Assembly (NCBI RefSeq): GCF_007846085.1
Contig: NZ_VOEJ01000002.1
Coordinates: forward strand, 310,001 to 374,000
Origin: Mucilaginibacter pallidiroseus
GTDB lineage: Bacteria > Bacteroidota > Bacteroidia > Sphingobacteriales > Sphingobacteriaceae
Length of the DNA: 64,000 nt
Direction of reading: 5' to 3'
Shown: positions 35,978 through 44,694 of the stretch, one piece after another
Position numbering within the stretch: the first letter of the stretch is position 1
Layout: each line of letters opens with the position of its first letter
The notes under the pieces: model-generated
Database searches by the model: none
Told to the model about the DNA's origin: nothing
Seen by the model: the letters and a program-made list of their open reading frames with translations, nothing else
Made by a program: the position numbers and the translations under genes

Positions 35978-38287
35978 TTATTTAGATCTTCTTTTTTTTG
36001 ACTGATCTGCTGATTGTGCACACTTAACCTGCGCATCAATCACCGCAATGGTAACCATGTTTACAATCTCGCGTACCGAACTACCCAATTGTAACACATG
36101 TACCGGTTTTTTCATACCCAAAAGAATAGGCCCAACAGCCTCGGCACCACCAATTTCCTGCAATAGCTTGTAGGCAATGTTACCCGACTCAAGTGTCGGG
36201 AAGATCAAGGTGTTGGCAGGCTTTCCATTCAGTGTCGAAAATTCAAAATTCTCGGCAAGCAGCCTTGGGTTAAGCGCGAAGTTGGCCTGCATCTCGCCGT
36301 CAACTATCATATCCGGGTATTTTTCATGCAAAATGCGCACAGCTTCACGGGTTTTCTCAGGTATCTCCCCTTCGTTCGAGCCGAAGTTTGAGTATGATAG
36401 TACCGCTATCCTTGGTTTGATATTCAGCTGGGCTATCGAACGCTCCATCAATACTGTAATGTCCACCAGCTCCTGCGCGGTTGGGTTTACATTGATAGTA
36501 GTATCGCCAAAAAACACAGGGCCCTTTTCGGTTATCATGAGGTACATACCGGCAACGCGGTTAACACCTTCTTCGGTACCGATGATTTGCAAGGCGGGTT
36601 TTACCGTTGTTGCATAGTTTTTAGTAAGGCCCGATATCAGCGCATCGGCTTCGCCAAACTGAACCATGCATGCACCGTAATAGTTACGGTCGGTCATTAG
36701 CTTTTCCGCCTCGTATAAGGTTATACCACGACGCTGACGCTTTTTAAAGAAATATTCGGCAAACTCCTGGCGGCGCTCTGTTTCAAGCTTAGGATCAATG
36801 ATCTGCACATCGCCAAGATCAAGCTCATTCTCGCGCATGATCTTTTTAATGCGCTCAACATCGCCCAACAATATGGGGGTAGCCACGCCTTCGTCTTTAA
36901 CAATCTGCGCAGCACGTAGTATTTTATAAGTATCGGCCTCGGCAAAAACAATGCGTTTTGGTTCCTGCTTGGCCTTGTTGGTCATATCGCGCAGCAGCTT
37001 GTTATTGTTGCCCAGTCGCGATAGTAGCTCTTCGTGGTAAGCATTCCAATCGGTAATTACCTTACGCGCCACACCCGATTCGATAGCCGCCCTTGCCACT
37101 GCCGATGACACCTCGGTTATCAGCCTTTGATCCATTGGTTTCGGGATGATATAATCGCGGCCGAATTTCAGATTGGTAATGTTATATGCCAGGTTTACCG
37201 CTTCGGGCACAGGCTTTTTAGCCATCTCGGCAATTGCTTTAACAGCGGCAATCTTCATCTCCTCGTTAATAGCAGTTGCCCTTACATCAAGCGCACCACG
37301 AAAAATGTACGGGAAGCCCAATACGTTGTTTACCTGGTTAGGAAAATCTGACCGGCCGGTTGCCATGATGATATCCTTACGGGCAGCCTTGGCTACGTCG
37401 TAATTGATCTCGGGCTCGGGGTTGGCCATTGCAAAGATAATAGGGTTTTTAGCCATGCTAACCACCATATCTGCAGTAACAACGTTACCTGCCGATAAGC
37501 CCACAAATACGTCGGCACCTTTCATGGCATCTGCCAAGGTAGTAACATCGGTACGCTGAGTAGCAAACTGCATACGCAACTCATCCAGGTCATCACGTTG
37601 CGGGGTAAGTACGCCGTTGATATCAAACATTACAACGTTTTCCTTTTTAACCCCAAGTGACAGGTACATTTTGGTACATGATACGGCAGCCGCACCGGCA
37701 CCGTTCACCACCATTTTAATTTTATCAAGCTTTTTACCTTGTATTTCGCAGGCGTTCATCAGCGCAGCGCCCGATATTATGGCGGTACCATGCTGATCAT
37801 CGTGCATTACTGGAATGTTCATTTCTGCTTTTAACCTGCGTTCGATCTCGAAACAAGTAGGGGCCGATATATCTTCAAGGTTTACACCGCCAAAAGTTGG
37901 CTCAAGTGCCTTTACTATGTTTACAAACTCGTCAACATTCTGGGTATTTACCTCCAGGTCGAACACATCAATATCAGCATATATTTTAAACAGCAGGCCT
38001 TTACCTTCCATTACCGGCTTGCTTGCCTCAGGGCCAATATTACCCAAACCCAGTACTGCAGTACCATTACTAATAACAGCTACAAGGTTGCTTTTTGCAG
38101 TATACTTGTAAACATCCTCAACATTTTCGGCAATGCGAAGACAAGGCTCGGCTACACCCGGCGAATAGGCTAAAGTTAAGTCGCGTTGAGAATTGGTTGG
38201 TTTGGTAGGTACTACCTGTATCTTACCCGGGCGGCCATTTGAATGATAATTCAATGCGTCCTGCTTACGGTTGCTGCTTTTATTCAT
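35978..38287 (-). CDS. maeB: NADP-dependent malic enzyme with phosphotransacetylase-like domain
   Basis: From the ATG at 38287 the enzyme has 769 residues. An upstream TTG at 38314 lies inside a good -7 box (TAATTTTG, 38312-38319 minus strand), so the shorter start is preferred. The N-terminal half is malic enzyme ([28 protein letters not shown], the Rossmann motif [12 protein letters not shown]). The C-terminal half, from about residue 430, resembles phosphate acetyltransferase ([27 protein letters not shown]) and is usually a regulatory part. It decarboxylates malate to pyruvate, supplying NADPH. It is followed by ruvA and sprA. Confidence 0.95.
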   Translation of the reverse strand: MNKSSNRKQDALNYHSNGRPGKIQVVPTKPTNSQRDLTLAYSPGVAEPCLRIAENVEDVYKYTAKSNLVAVISNGTAVLGLGNIGPEASKPVMEGKGLLFKIYADIDVFDLEVNTQNVDEFVNIVKALEPTFGGVNLEDISAPTCFEIERRLKAEMNIPVMHDDQHGTAIISGAALMNACEIQGKKLDKIKMVVNGAGAAAVSCTKMYLSLGVKKENVVMFDINGVLTPQRDDLDELRMQFATQRTDVTTLADAMKGADVFVGLSAGNVVTADMVVSMAKNPIIFAMANPEPEINYDVAKAARKDIIMATGRSDFPNQVNNVLGFPYIFRGALDVRATAINEEMKIAAVKAIAEMAKKPVPEAVNLAYNITNLKFGRDYIIPKPMDQRLITEVSSAVARAAIESGVARKVITDWNAYHEELLSRLGNNNKLLRDMTNKAKQEPKRIVFAEADTYKILRAAQIVKDEGVATPILLGDVERIKKIMRENELDLGDVQIIDPKLETERRQEFAEYFFKKRQRRGITLYEAEKLMTDRNYYGACMVQFGEADALISGLTKNYATTVKPALQIIGTEEGVNRVAGMYLMITEKGPVFFGDTTINVNPTAQELVDITVLMERSIAQLNIKPRIAVLSYSNFGSNEGEIPEKTREAVRILHEKYPDMIVDGEMQANFALNPRLLAENFEFSTLNGKPANTLIFPTLESGNIAYKLLQEIGGAEAVGPILLGMKKPVHVLQLGSSVREIVNMVTIAVIDAQVKCAQSADQSKKRRSK

Positions 38288-38404
38288 CTCTTCTCTTAGG
38301 TTATGAGGCCTCAAAATTACAATTACTTTTTTTGAACTGGCTAATAAAAACCTTTAAATTACCCTCTTGTATAGCATGTAGTTTTACTAATCCAAAACAT
38401 CATA

Positions 38405-38911
38405 ATGGAAAACATCCTGAAAGAAATATCAATATTGGCAATCGATTTAGATAAAGATGCCTTTACAAACAAGCAGATAGAAGATAAATGGCTTGGCATA
38501 GATGCTGCGACATTAGCAGATATTACAGCGGCAGAAGAACGTTTAGGTATTACCTTACCGGACGATTATAAAAATTTCCTTTTAATAACAAATGGTTTTT
38601 TCACCCCAGCAGATAGTACTGAGCCAACATTTGAAGAGATTAGGAAAATTGACTATTTAAAAAACATTGATGAATTTCTCCTTGAAATTTGGAACCGGGA
38701 GGAATTGGCAGATGAAGGGAATGAGCTAAGCAAAAGTATTGTTATTGGTGGAATAGATGATGAACAATATTATTTGTTAGTACCTCCAATCGATAAAACA
38801 GGAGAATGGAAGTATTTTAAATTTGCTAATTGGATACCAGGAGTATATTCTTACAATAACTTAGAAAGTTATTTCACTTCAGTTAAAGAGCTTTTGATAA
38901 ATCATGGGTAA
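38405..38911 (+). CDS. SMI1/KNR4 (SUKH) family protein
   Basis: This 168-residue protein shows the SUKH pattern: ITAAEERLGITLPDDYKNFLLITNGF near residues 40-65, the hallmark helix and turn, then IDYLKNID, and the later strands SIVIGGIDDEQYYLLVPP and WKYFKFANWIPG. SUKH proteins are frequent immunity proteins against contact-dependent and polymorphic toxins, and are also found in other roles. No toxin gene lies next to it, and it looks AT-rich compared with its neighbours, so it may be an acquired orphan immunity gene. Its promoter is not clear. It points towards the lytic transglycosylase gene. Confidence 0.85.
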   Translation: MENILKEISILAIDLDKDAFTNKQIEDKWLGIDAATLADITAAEERLGITLPDDYKNFLLITNGFFTPADSTEPTFEEIRKIDYLKNIDEFLLEIWNREELADEGNELSKSIVIGGIDDEQYYLLVPPIDKTGEWKYFKFANWIPGVYSYNNLESYFTSVKELLINHG

Positions 38912-38920
38912 TCCCAATAA

Positions 38921-38953
38921 AAAAGCCCGGCTTCGAAATTCATCAAAGCCGGG
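38921..38953 (-). terminator. Intrinsic terminator of the lytic transglycosylase gene
   Basis: GCCCGGCTT pairs with AAGCCGGGC around a loop of about 12 bases. On the minus strand it is followed by a T-run (As at 38918-38924 on the plus strand), so it ends the minus-strand transcript. It may also slow plus-strand transcription from the SUKH gene. Confidence 0.82.
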
Positions 38954-38970
38954 CGCTGTATATTGTTTAA

Positions 38971-40221
38971 TTAACCTCTTGTAATTCTGATTGATAAACC
39001 GGGTTGTAATTGCACTGTTTTACTGTTACCAAACTCAAGATTCATCTTAAGCAAGTCATCAACCTTAACACCGTATTTGGCGGCAATATCATTAAAAGTG
39101 TCGCCTTTCTGGGTAATATGCCAGGCAGGCAGGGTTTTACCGTTTGCTTGTATAGAGCCTGCAGACGGTGTTTGCATAGCCTGGTTTATGGCAGACATAG
39201 GAATTTGATTTGGCTGCGCCGATGCCATAAATACCGGCGGCTGCTCGCGCACTACCGGCACAGGTCCGTCCGGGTTGGTAAGCACCTGTGTAAGCGCAGC
39301 ATAACGCAGCTTTGATATTTGTGGTATTATAATGCTGCGTGGCTCCTTGGCCGATCCGTTTACGATGAGCTGTTTGTAGCTTGGGTTAAGGGCTATTGCG
39401 TCCTTCATGGTTATACCAAGCACCTGCGCTATTTTGCTAAGCGGAACAAGTTTTGATACCGTTACCGTATCTGTTTGAGTAAACATTTGGCAGGCGTAGG
39501 CCGGTATGCCGTGCCTGTTGTAATAATTCATGACGTAATTAACCGCGATGAATGCCGGTACGTATCCACGCGTTTCGGCAGGTAATAATTGGCGGATTGA
39601 CCAATAGTCATGCGCACCGCTCTGCTCAAGGGCTTTGGTAACATTGCTTTTACCGCAATTGTATGAGGCAATGGCCAGCAGCCAGTCGCCAAATTGTTGG
39701 TATGCGTCTCTTAAATATGCAGCAGCAGCGTAACTTGCCTGTACAGGATCGCGACGCTCATCTACATAGTCGTTCATTTTTAATCCGTAGATCTTGGCCG
39801 TTTCTGACATAAACTGCCATGGGCCCGCGGCACCTACTCTTGAGTTTGCAGCCGGGTTAAGTGCCGACTCAACTATCGACAAGTACTTAATCTCATCGGG
39901 TATACCGGCTTCACGAAAAGCCTTTTCATAAATCGGAAAGTAGTATTTTGAGCGGCCAATAATAAGCCCCATCTCGTTGCGGCGGCTCATATAGGTATCA
40001 ATATAGCTTTGCACGTATTGGTTGTAATCTAACTGCACATCCTTTCGGATGGAATCCAGGCGGCGTTTGTAAATTACATTTTGGTAGGGCGATACGGCTA
40101 CCTGCGCAACGGGTAGTAGCTCGGTTGTATCTGCCGCGGTAAGGGCGACAGACTGAACAAAATTGGCTTTTACTACTTGTAGGAAAGATGTACAAATAAT
40201 TAAAGTAAATAGTCTCTTCAT
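38971..40221 (-). CDS. MltD-like lytic transglycosylase with LysM domain
   Basis: This 416-residue envelope protein has a signal peptide (LFTLIICTSFLQVVKA) and a lytic transglycosylase (SLT) domain at about residues 85-220: catalytic Glu in LSIVESALNP, then GAAGPWQFM, YVDERRDPVQASYAAAAYL and LAIASYNCG, all intact. A LysM peptidoglycan-binding motif lies at the end (HITQKGDTFNDIAAKYGVKV). The enzyme cuts murein glycan strands without water, in the periplasm or outer membrane. It has its own terminator and is separated from gatA by 60 bases, so it is probably transcribed alone. Confidence 0.93.
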   Translation of the reverse strand: MKRLFTLIICTSFLQVVKANFVQSVALTAADTTELLPVAQVAVSPYQNVIYKRRLDSIRKDVQLDYNQYVQSYIDTYMSRRNEMGLIIGRSKYYFPIYEKAFREAGIPDEIKYLSIVESALNPAANSRVGAAGPWQFMSETAKIYGLKMNDYVDERRDPVQASYAAAAYLRDAYQQFGDWLLAIASYNCGKSNVTKALEQSGAHDYWSIRQLLPAETRGYVPAFIAVNYVMNYYNRHGIPAYACQMFTQTDTVTVSKLVPLSKIAQVLGITMKDAIALNPSYKQLIVNGSAKEPRSIIIPQISKLRYAALTQVLTNPDGPVPVVREQPPVFMASAQPNQIPMSAINQAMQTPSAGSIQANGKTLPAWHITQKGDTFNDIAAKYGVKVDDLLKMNLEFGNSKTVQLQPGLSIRITRG

Positions 40222-40281
40222 ACTTTGAGGTTAAAAAGGGCTTATTTAAAGCAGCAAACTATTTACTAATATATTAATAAT

Positions 40282-41706
40282 TTATAGCTGCAAGAAATAC
40301 TCAGAAAAATTCAATAACTCTTGTTCGGAAAAGGCGCGGGTAAGAAATTGTAATCCTAACGGCAAACCTTTGCTGTTATTGCCTGCCGGTACAGAAATTG
40401 CCGGTAACCCCGCAAGCGATGCCTGCACTGTAAAAATATCGTACAGGTAAGTTACAACCGGGTCTTTTTCAGTTTTACCAAGTTCAAATGCAGGCTCGGG
40501 AGCTGTTGGGGTTAAAATAAAATCGTACTCGGCGAGTAATTCATTCGTTTTCTGGCGAATAAGCCTGCGTACCTTTTGCGCCTTTGCATAGTACGCGTCA
40601 TAATAGCCCGCACTAAGTACAAATGTGCCCAGCATGATACGGCGTTTTACTTCTTTACCAAACCCTTCTGAGCGGGATAGTTTATAGGTGGATGTAAGGT
40701 CGGTAGCGTTTGGGCTGCGATAACCATAATGTACACCATCGTAACGGGCCAGATTTGACGATGCTTCTGCAGTTGCCAGGATGTAGTATGATGGTACCAA
40801 ATAATCTAATAGCTCGAAACTTACCGGTTTAACCGTATGCCCTTCGGCACGTAGTTTTTCTATCGAAGTGATTAAAGCGTTTTTAACTTCGGGATCGACT
40901 CCCGGGCTGGATATGGCCTCCTGCAGATAAGCTATCTTTTTTTTACCAGGCGCGGCAATTTCTGCAGCATAAGCCGGAACCGCCTTTTGAGATAACGTAC
41001 CGTCGAAATCGTCTGCACCGGCCATTATCTCTAACAACAGCGCTGCATCATAAACAGACTTTGTTAAAGTGCCTACCTGGTCAAACGATGATGCGTAAGA
41101 TATGATGCCGTTACGTGATATGCGGCCGTATGTTGGTTTGAGGCCCACTAATCCACAAAACGATGCGGGCTGCCTTACTGAACCGCCCGTATCTGTACCG
41201 ATAGCGGCATGGCACATATTGGCCTGCACAGCCACAGCGGAGCCGCCCGATGAACCACCTGAAACCCGCGTTTCATCTGCATAGTTTTTTACCGGGCCAA
41301 AGTATGATGTTTCATTAGCGGCGCCCATTGCAAACTCGTCGCAATTACAGCGGCCTATAATGATGGCATCCTCCGCAAGCAAACGCTCAACAATGGTAGC
41401 CGAATATACAGAAGTAAAATCTTCAAGAATTTTTGACGACGCTGATACCTTGTGACCTTTGTAACAGATATTATCTTTAATACCGATTACCATACCGGCT
41501 AACCTGCCGACGGTACCATTTTGTATACGGGCATCAACATCAGCCGCTTTTGCAAGTGCACTTTGCTCAAATACCTCGTTAAAAACATTTAACCGGGCAT
41601 TGGCTTCTATTTGCTGTAAGTAACCTTTTACAAGACCTGTTGCCGTAACATCTCCGTTTTGCAACCCTCTTTTTAAATCCTTATAAGAGGCATAGTTTAT
41701 AGACAT
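40282..41706 (-). CDS. gatA: Glutamyl-tRNA(Gln) amidotransferase subunit A
   Basis: The 474-residue amidase hydrolyses glutamine and passes ammonia to the GatB subunit, which converts misacylated Glu-tRNA(Gln) to Gln-tRNA(Gln). The Ser-cisSer-Lys catalytic triad is visible: Lys in GIKDNICYKG (about residue 77), the cis Ser in GGSSGGSAVAV and the nucleophile in GTDTGGSVRQPASFCGL. Length is typical. gatB and gatC are not in this window, as is common for dispersed gat genes. Confidence 0.95.
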   Translation of the reverse strand: MSINYASYKDLKRGLQNGDVTATGLVKGYLQQIEANARLNVFNEVFEQSALAKAADVDARIQNGTVGRLAGMVIGIKDNICYKGHKVSASSKILEDFTSVYSATIVERLLAEDAIIIGRCNCDEFAMGAANETSYFGPVKNYADETRVSGGSSGGSAVAVQANMCHAAIGTDTGGSVRQPASFCGLVGLKPTYGRISRNGIISYASSFDQVGTLTKSVYDAALLLEIMAGADDFDGTLSQKAVPAYAAEIAAPGKKKIAYLQEAISSPGVDPEVKNALITSIEKLRAEGHTVKPVSFELLDYLVPSYYILATAEASSNLARYDGVHYGYRSPNATDLTSTYKLSRSEGFGKEVKRRIMLGTFVLSAGYYDAYYAKAQKVRRLIRQKTNELLAEYDFILTPTAPEPAFELGKTEKDPVVTYLYDIFTVQASLAGLPAISVPAGNNSKGLPLGLQFLTRAFSEQELLNFSEYFLQL

Positions 41707-41715
41707 GCGCCTAAA

Positions 41716-41761
41716 ATAAAAAACTTATCTGTTGAAGCATAAAAATTTCAACAGATAAGTT
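41716..41761 (-). terminator. Intrinsic terminator after tatA
   Basis: AACTTATCTGTTGA (41722-41735) and TCAACAGATAAGTT (41748-41761) form a perfect 14-base stem. On the minus strand the stem is followed by a T-run, so it separates the tat genes from gatA. Confidence 0.9.
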
Positions 41762-41813
41762 ATCAGTTATGCAGCCGCCTAAACAGCTGCCGTTAAAAAG
41801 GAAGTTTAATTAC

Positions 41814-41996
41814 TTAAACTTTTGGCTTCTCTTCAGTAACAGTGTTAGCAGTGGTGCCGTCGCTGTTTTGTGCGTCTTTAAATTCTTTAACGCCTTTGCC
41901 TAAACCTCTCATCAGTTCAGGAATTTTTTTACCGCCAAACAATAATAGTATTGCGATGATGATCAAAATGATCTCTGGTGCGCCTAATCCACCCAT
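41814..41996 (-). CDS. tatA: TatA/E-type twin-arginine translocase subunit
   Basis: The 60-residue protein has the TatA layout: a short N-terminal hydrophobic helix ([17 protein letters not shown]), the hinge [17 protein letters not shown] and a short charged tail. It oligomerises in the inner membrane to let folded Tat substrates pass. It lies 32 bases downstream of a longer TatA/B-like gene, on the same strand. tatC is not in this window. Confidence 0.93.
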   Translation of the reverse strand: MGGLGAPEIILIIIAILLLFGGKKIPELMRGLGKGVKEFKDAQNSDGTTANTVTEEKPKV

Positions 41997-42028
41997 GATT
42001 TCTAAATTTATGTAATTAAATATTTTTG

Positions 42029-42517
42029 TTAATTGTGTTCTTCTCTCTTAGTTTCCTCAGCTCCGTGATTCTTGGTTAAATCAATGGTGCTGGTGTGCGT
42101 ATCTGTTGCCACGGGTTTTTCCTCAGCGTTGTTATAGGTTTCAGGTGCCTCTGGGTTGCCCAATTCAGGTGCATCCTCAATAGCATCAGTTGCCGCATGG
42201 CTATTATATGCCGAAATGGTACCGGCTACCGGTTCGTAGTTATAATTACGAGCAGTTTCTTCAAGTGGTTCTTCAGCTACAGGCTCGCTATCTGCAATTT
42301 GTTTGGTTTCGGGTTTTTTGCTCTCGTAATTGTTGATTTGGTTATTTATTTCGCGTTTAACATCATCAGATGCATCTTTAAAATCACGAATACCTTTACC
42401 TAACCCACGGGCAAGTTCAGGAAGTTTTTCACCACCAAACAGCATTAGCGCTGCTAAAACGATCAAAATCATTTCGCCGCCGCCAATGTTTAAAAACAAA
42501 AAAACTGAACTTAACAT
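42029..42517 (-). CDS. TatA/TatB-type twin-arginine translocase subunit, long form
   Basis: The 162-residue protein has the same start as TatA ([21 protein letters not shown], then [17 protein letters not shown]) but a long acidic C-terminal tail rich in Glu, Ala and Pro, more like TatB. It is probably the receptor-side partner, but A versus B cannot be told from sequence alone in this phylum. A -7-like box (TATATTTG, 42542-42549 minus strand) lies just upstream. It forms a pair with the short tatA; the ferritin-like proteins at 11-12.7 kb are candidate substrates. Confidence 0.88.
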   Translation of the reverse strand: MLSSVFLFLNIGGGEMILIVLAALMLFGGEKLPELARGLGKGIRDFKDASDDVKREINNQINNYESKKPETKQIADSEPVAEEPLEETARNYNYEPVAGTISAYNSHAATDAIEDAPELGNPEAPETYNNAEEKPVATDTHTSTIDLTKNHGAEETKREEHN

Positions 42518-42576
42518 CTTCTCTCCTTAACCTTATAATTACAAATATAAACAAATAATATACGAATGTTTGTTTA

Positions 42577-43884
42577 TTAATTGTCAGCAAGCCAATACTT
42601 AGGGTCGGTTGCTGCTGTACCTTTATATAATGAAAACAACACTTCCGACTCGCCCGTTGCCGAGTCTGTAGCCACTGTTCCTATACTCTGTTTAGTATTC
42701 ACTTTTTGACCCTTTGACACGTTTACCGACTTTAAGTTACCATAAGCCGTTAAATATTCGCCGTGCTTAATAATGACCAAATAAGTACCATAAACATCCC
42801 TAACAGCCGATACTTCTCCCTCAAATACTGCCCTTACGGTAGCATCCTTACCGGTGCGTATCTCGTAACCCGAACTTTCATTACGGATACCCTCTGCATC
42901 GGTATAAGTACCAAAACCATGCAACAACTGCCCGCTGGCTACTGGCCATGGTAAACGGCCCCGGTTGCCCAAAAAGTCGTTTGATAGCCTTGCAGCCTCC
43001 GGTGTAGCATTTAGCACCTCGCTGTTGGTTGATGATTTTGTAATGGCCTTACGTGTAGGCGCCGGTGCAACCTCACGGTTCTCGGCCCTGGCTTTGGCTG
43101 CTGCTATTGCTGCCGCCCTTGCCCTTTCACGCTCCTCTGCTTCGGCCTTGCGCCTTGCCTCTTCTACCTCGCGGCGTACGGCTGCATTAATTGCGGCACG
43201 TAATTGCGATAGCCTTTTTGTAACATCGCGCTGCTGTTTTTTAAGCTCGCCCTGATGTTTGGATATATCGCTTATAACTTTTACCTGGTTGTTTTTCTCT
43301 TTACCAAGTGTTTCTTTTTCTTTCTCCTGCTCGCTCAGCAAATTGTTCTTTTCTTTTTTGCTGCGGTCGAGCTGGTTTATCTTAACATGCAAGTCCTGCT
43401 GGGTACCTTGTATATAACCGGCCTGGCGCTCACGATACGTACCGAACTGCTGTAAATACTTTAAACGGCGATAAGCCTGATTAAAGTCTTTAGCGGCAAA
43501 AATAAACATCAGCTTATTGTATGCACTTTGGTTGCGGTAAGCAAAAAGCACCATGCCCGCATAATCTTTTTTAAGCTGATCAAGCTGCTGCTGTAATGTA
43601 CGTACGGTATTATTGTTCTGCGAGATTTGATTATCTAAATTTCTTACCTCGGAGTTTATATTGGTTATCTTTTCTTCACGCAAATTAATCTGCGCTTTCA
43701 GGATATTAAGCTGTTTTAACGAAACCTTTTTACTGCTTGCTGTTTGCTCGTATTCGCGGTTAAGCTGATCCAGCTCGGCGCTAAGCCGCTCACGACGGCG
43801 CTTAAGTTCAGCACTACTTTGCGCAAATGCGCCGGTAGCAACCAGTAAGCCAACACCAATCAGGGCAATTTTAAAAAACTTCAT
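42577..43884 (-). CDS. EnvC-like murein hydrolase activator with degenerate LytM domain
   Basis: This 435-residue protein has a signal peptide (IALIGVGLLVATGAFAQ), then a long coiled coil (about 22-250, with Lys/Arg/Glu/Gln-rich heptads) and a C-terminal M23/LytM-like domain (about 320-435: GRLPWPVASGQLLHGFGTY, KDATVRAVFEGEVSAVRDVYGTYLVIIKHGEYLTAYG). The zinc-site pattern expected in active M23 enzymes (HxGxD near the start, LHFE near the end) reads YEIRTGKDA and EVLFSLYKG here, so catalytic residues are missing. This fits an EnvC-type activator of cell-division amidases rather than an enzyme. It follows the DUF4292 gene by 18 bases, in one operon. Confidence 0.88.
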   Translation of the reverse strand: MKFFKIALIGVGLLVATGAFAQSSAELKRRRERLSAELDQLNREYEQTASSKKVSLKQLNILKAQINLREEKITNINSEVRNLDNQISQNNNTVRTLQQQLDQLKKDYAGMVLFAYRNQSAYNKLMFIFAAKDFNQAYRRLKYLQQFGTYRERQAGYIQGTQQDLHVKINQLDRSKKEKNNLLSEQEKEKETLGKEKNNQVKVISDISKHQGELKKQQRDVTKRLSQLRAAINAAVRREVEEARRKAEAEERERARAAAIAAAKARAENREVAPAPTRKAITKSSTNSEVLNATPEAARLSNDFLGNRGRLPWPVASGQLLHGFGTYTDAEGIRNESSGYEIRTGKDATVRAVFEGEVSAVRDVYGTYLVIIKHGEYLTAYGNLKSVNVSKGQKVNTKQSIGTVATDSATGESEVLFSLYKGTAATDPKYWLADN

Positions 43885-43902
43885 CCACCAAAAATATAAC
43901 TT

Positions 43903-44694
43903 TTAATTAGCAGGTTGGTAACTTTTTGGAATACTGAAAGGATATTCTAACGGTATATCAAAGTCCACCTTAGTATAACGCAGGCTTGCAACTATCTTTT
44001 TATTGCCGGCTGTAGAGTTTATATCAATTTGCGACGGAATTACCCTGGTGCCTGCCTGTGTAAACGCGCCATTCGTAACCTGCAACGATTGCTTTACCGC
44101 CTGGTTGGTAAGTGAGGTTTGTGACACCTTGAGATCGGCCCCTAACAATAGCTTGTAAATATAACCCTGCAAGTTGCCTGTTACGGCTGTGTTAGTGCCC
44201 TCGGGTGTGTAAACTGCGCTTTCTGTAAGTAACTCGCTAATGGCATTACCTATTAAAATGGATTGTATTGTTTTGAAATTTACCTGCCTGCCTGCAAATT
44301 GCTGCACATAATTAAAAGGCTTTTTAAGATATAAGCCCTGCAAGCGGTTTACAACCAATAAACTATCAGGCGTGATAACTGCACGTGCCACCTCAATACC
44401 GGCAATAGCGGTTATAGATACCCAGATCTTTTGATCGCGATTGATGCGGATATTTAGGGTAACATCATTGGCATCGCCATTAACATCAAGCTTGGCCTTA
44501 GCCTTACCGCTAAAGGTATTAAAAGTGGTTTGCTTTGATCTGATAGCTGCCAGCCTGGTTTCGGTATCGTTAACTTTCGCTGCGGCAACCGAGTCCACAA
44601 CGGGGCGTTTCACTACCGCTAATTTTTTGGAACAGCTTGCTGCCAAGACCAAAAACGCCAGCAGTGCTATTTTATTCAATATATTTTTTCTCAT
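43903..44694 (-). CDS. DUF4292 lipoprotein (LolB-like fold expected)
   Basis: The 263-residue protein has a lipoprotein signal peptide (LAFLVLAASCSKKL). The mature part has a run of beta strands (TFNTFSGKAKAKLDV, DVTLNIRINRDQKIWVSIT, VARAVITPDSLLVVNRLQGLYLKKPFN) typical of DUF4292 proteins, which are predicted to fold like the LolA/LolB lipoprotein carriers. Its role is not established. The start overlaps the end of the TPR gene by 23 bases, and the EnvC-like gene follows closely, so the three are probably one operon linked to the envelope. Confidence 0.85.
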   Translation of the reverse strand: MRKNILNKIALLAFLVLAASCSKKLAVVKRPVVDSVAAAKVNDTETRLAAIRSKQTTFNTFSGKAKAKLDVNGDANDVTLNIRINRDQKIWVSITAIAGIEVARAVITPDSLLVVNRLQGLYLKKPFNYVQQFAGRQVNFKTIQSILIGNAISELLTESAVYTPEGTNTAVTGNLQGYIYKLLLGADLKVSQTSLTNQAVKQSLQVTNGAFTQAGTRVIPSQIDINSTAGNKKIVASLRYTKVDFDIPLEYPFSIPKSYQPAN

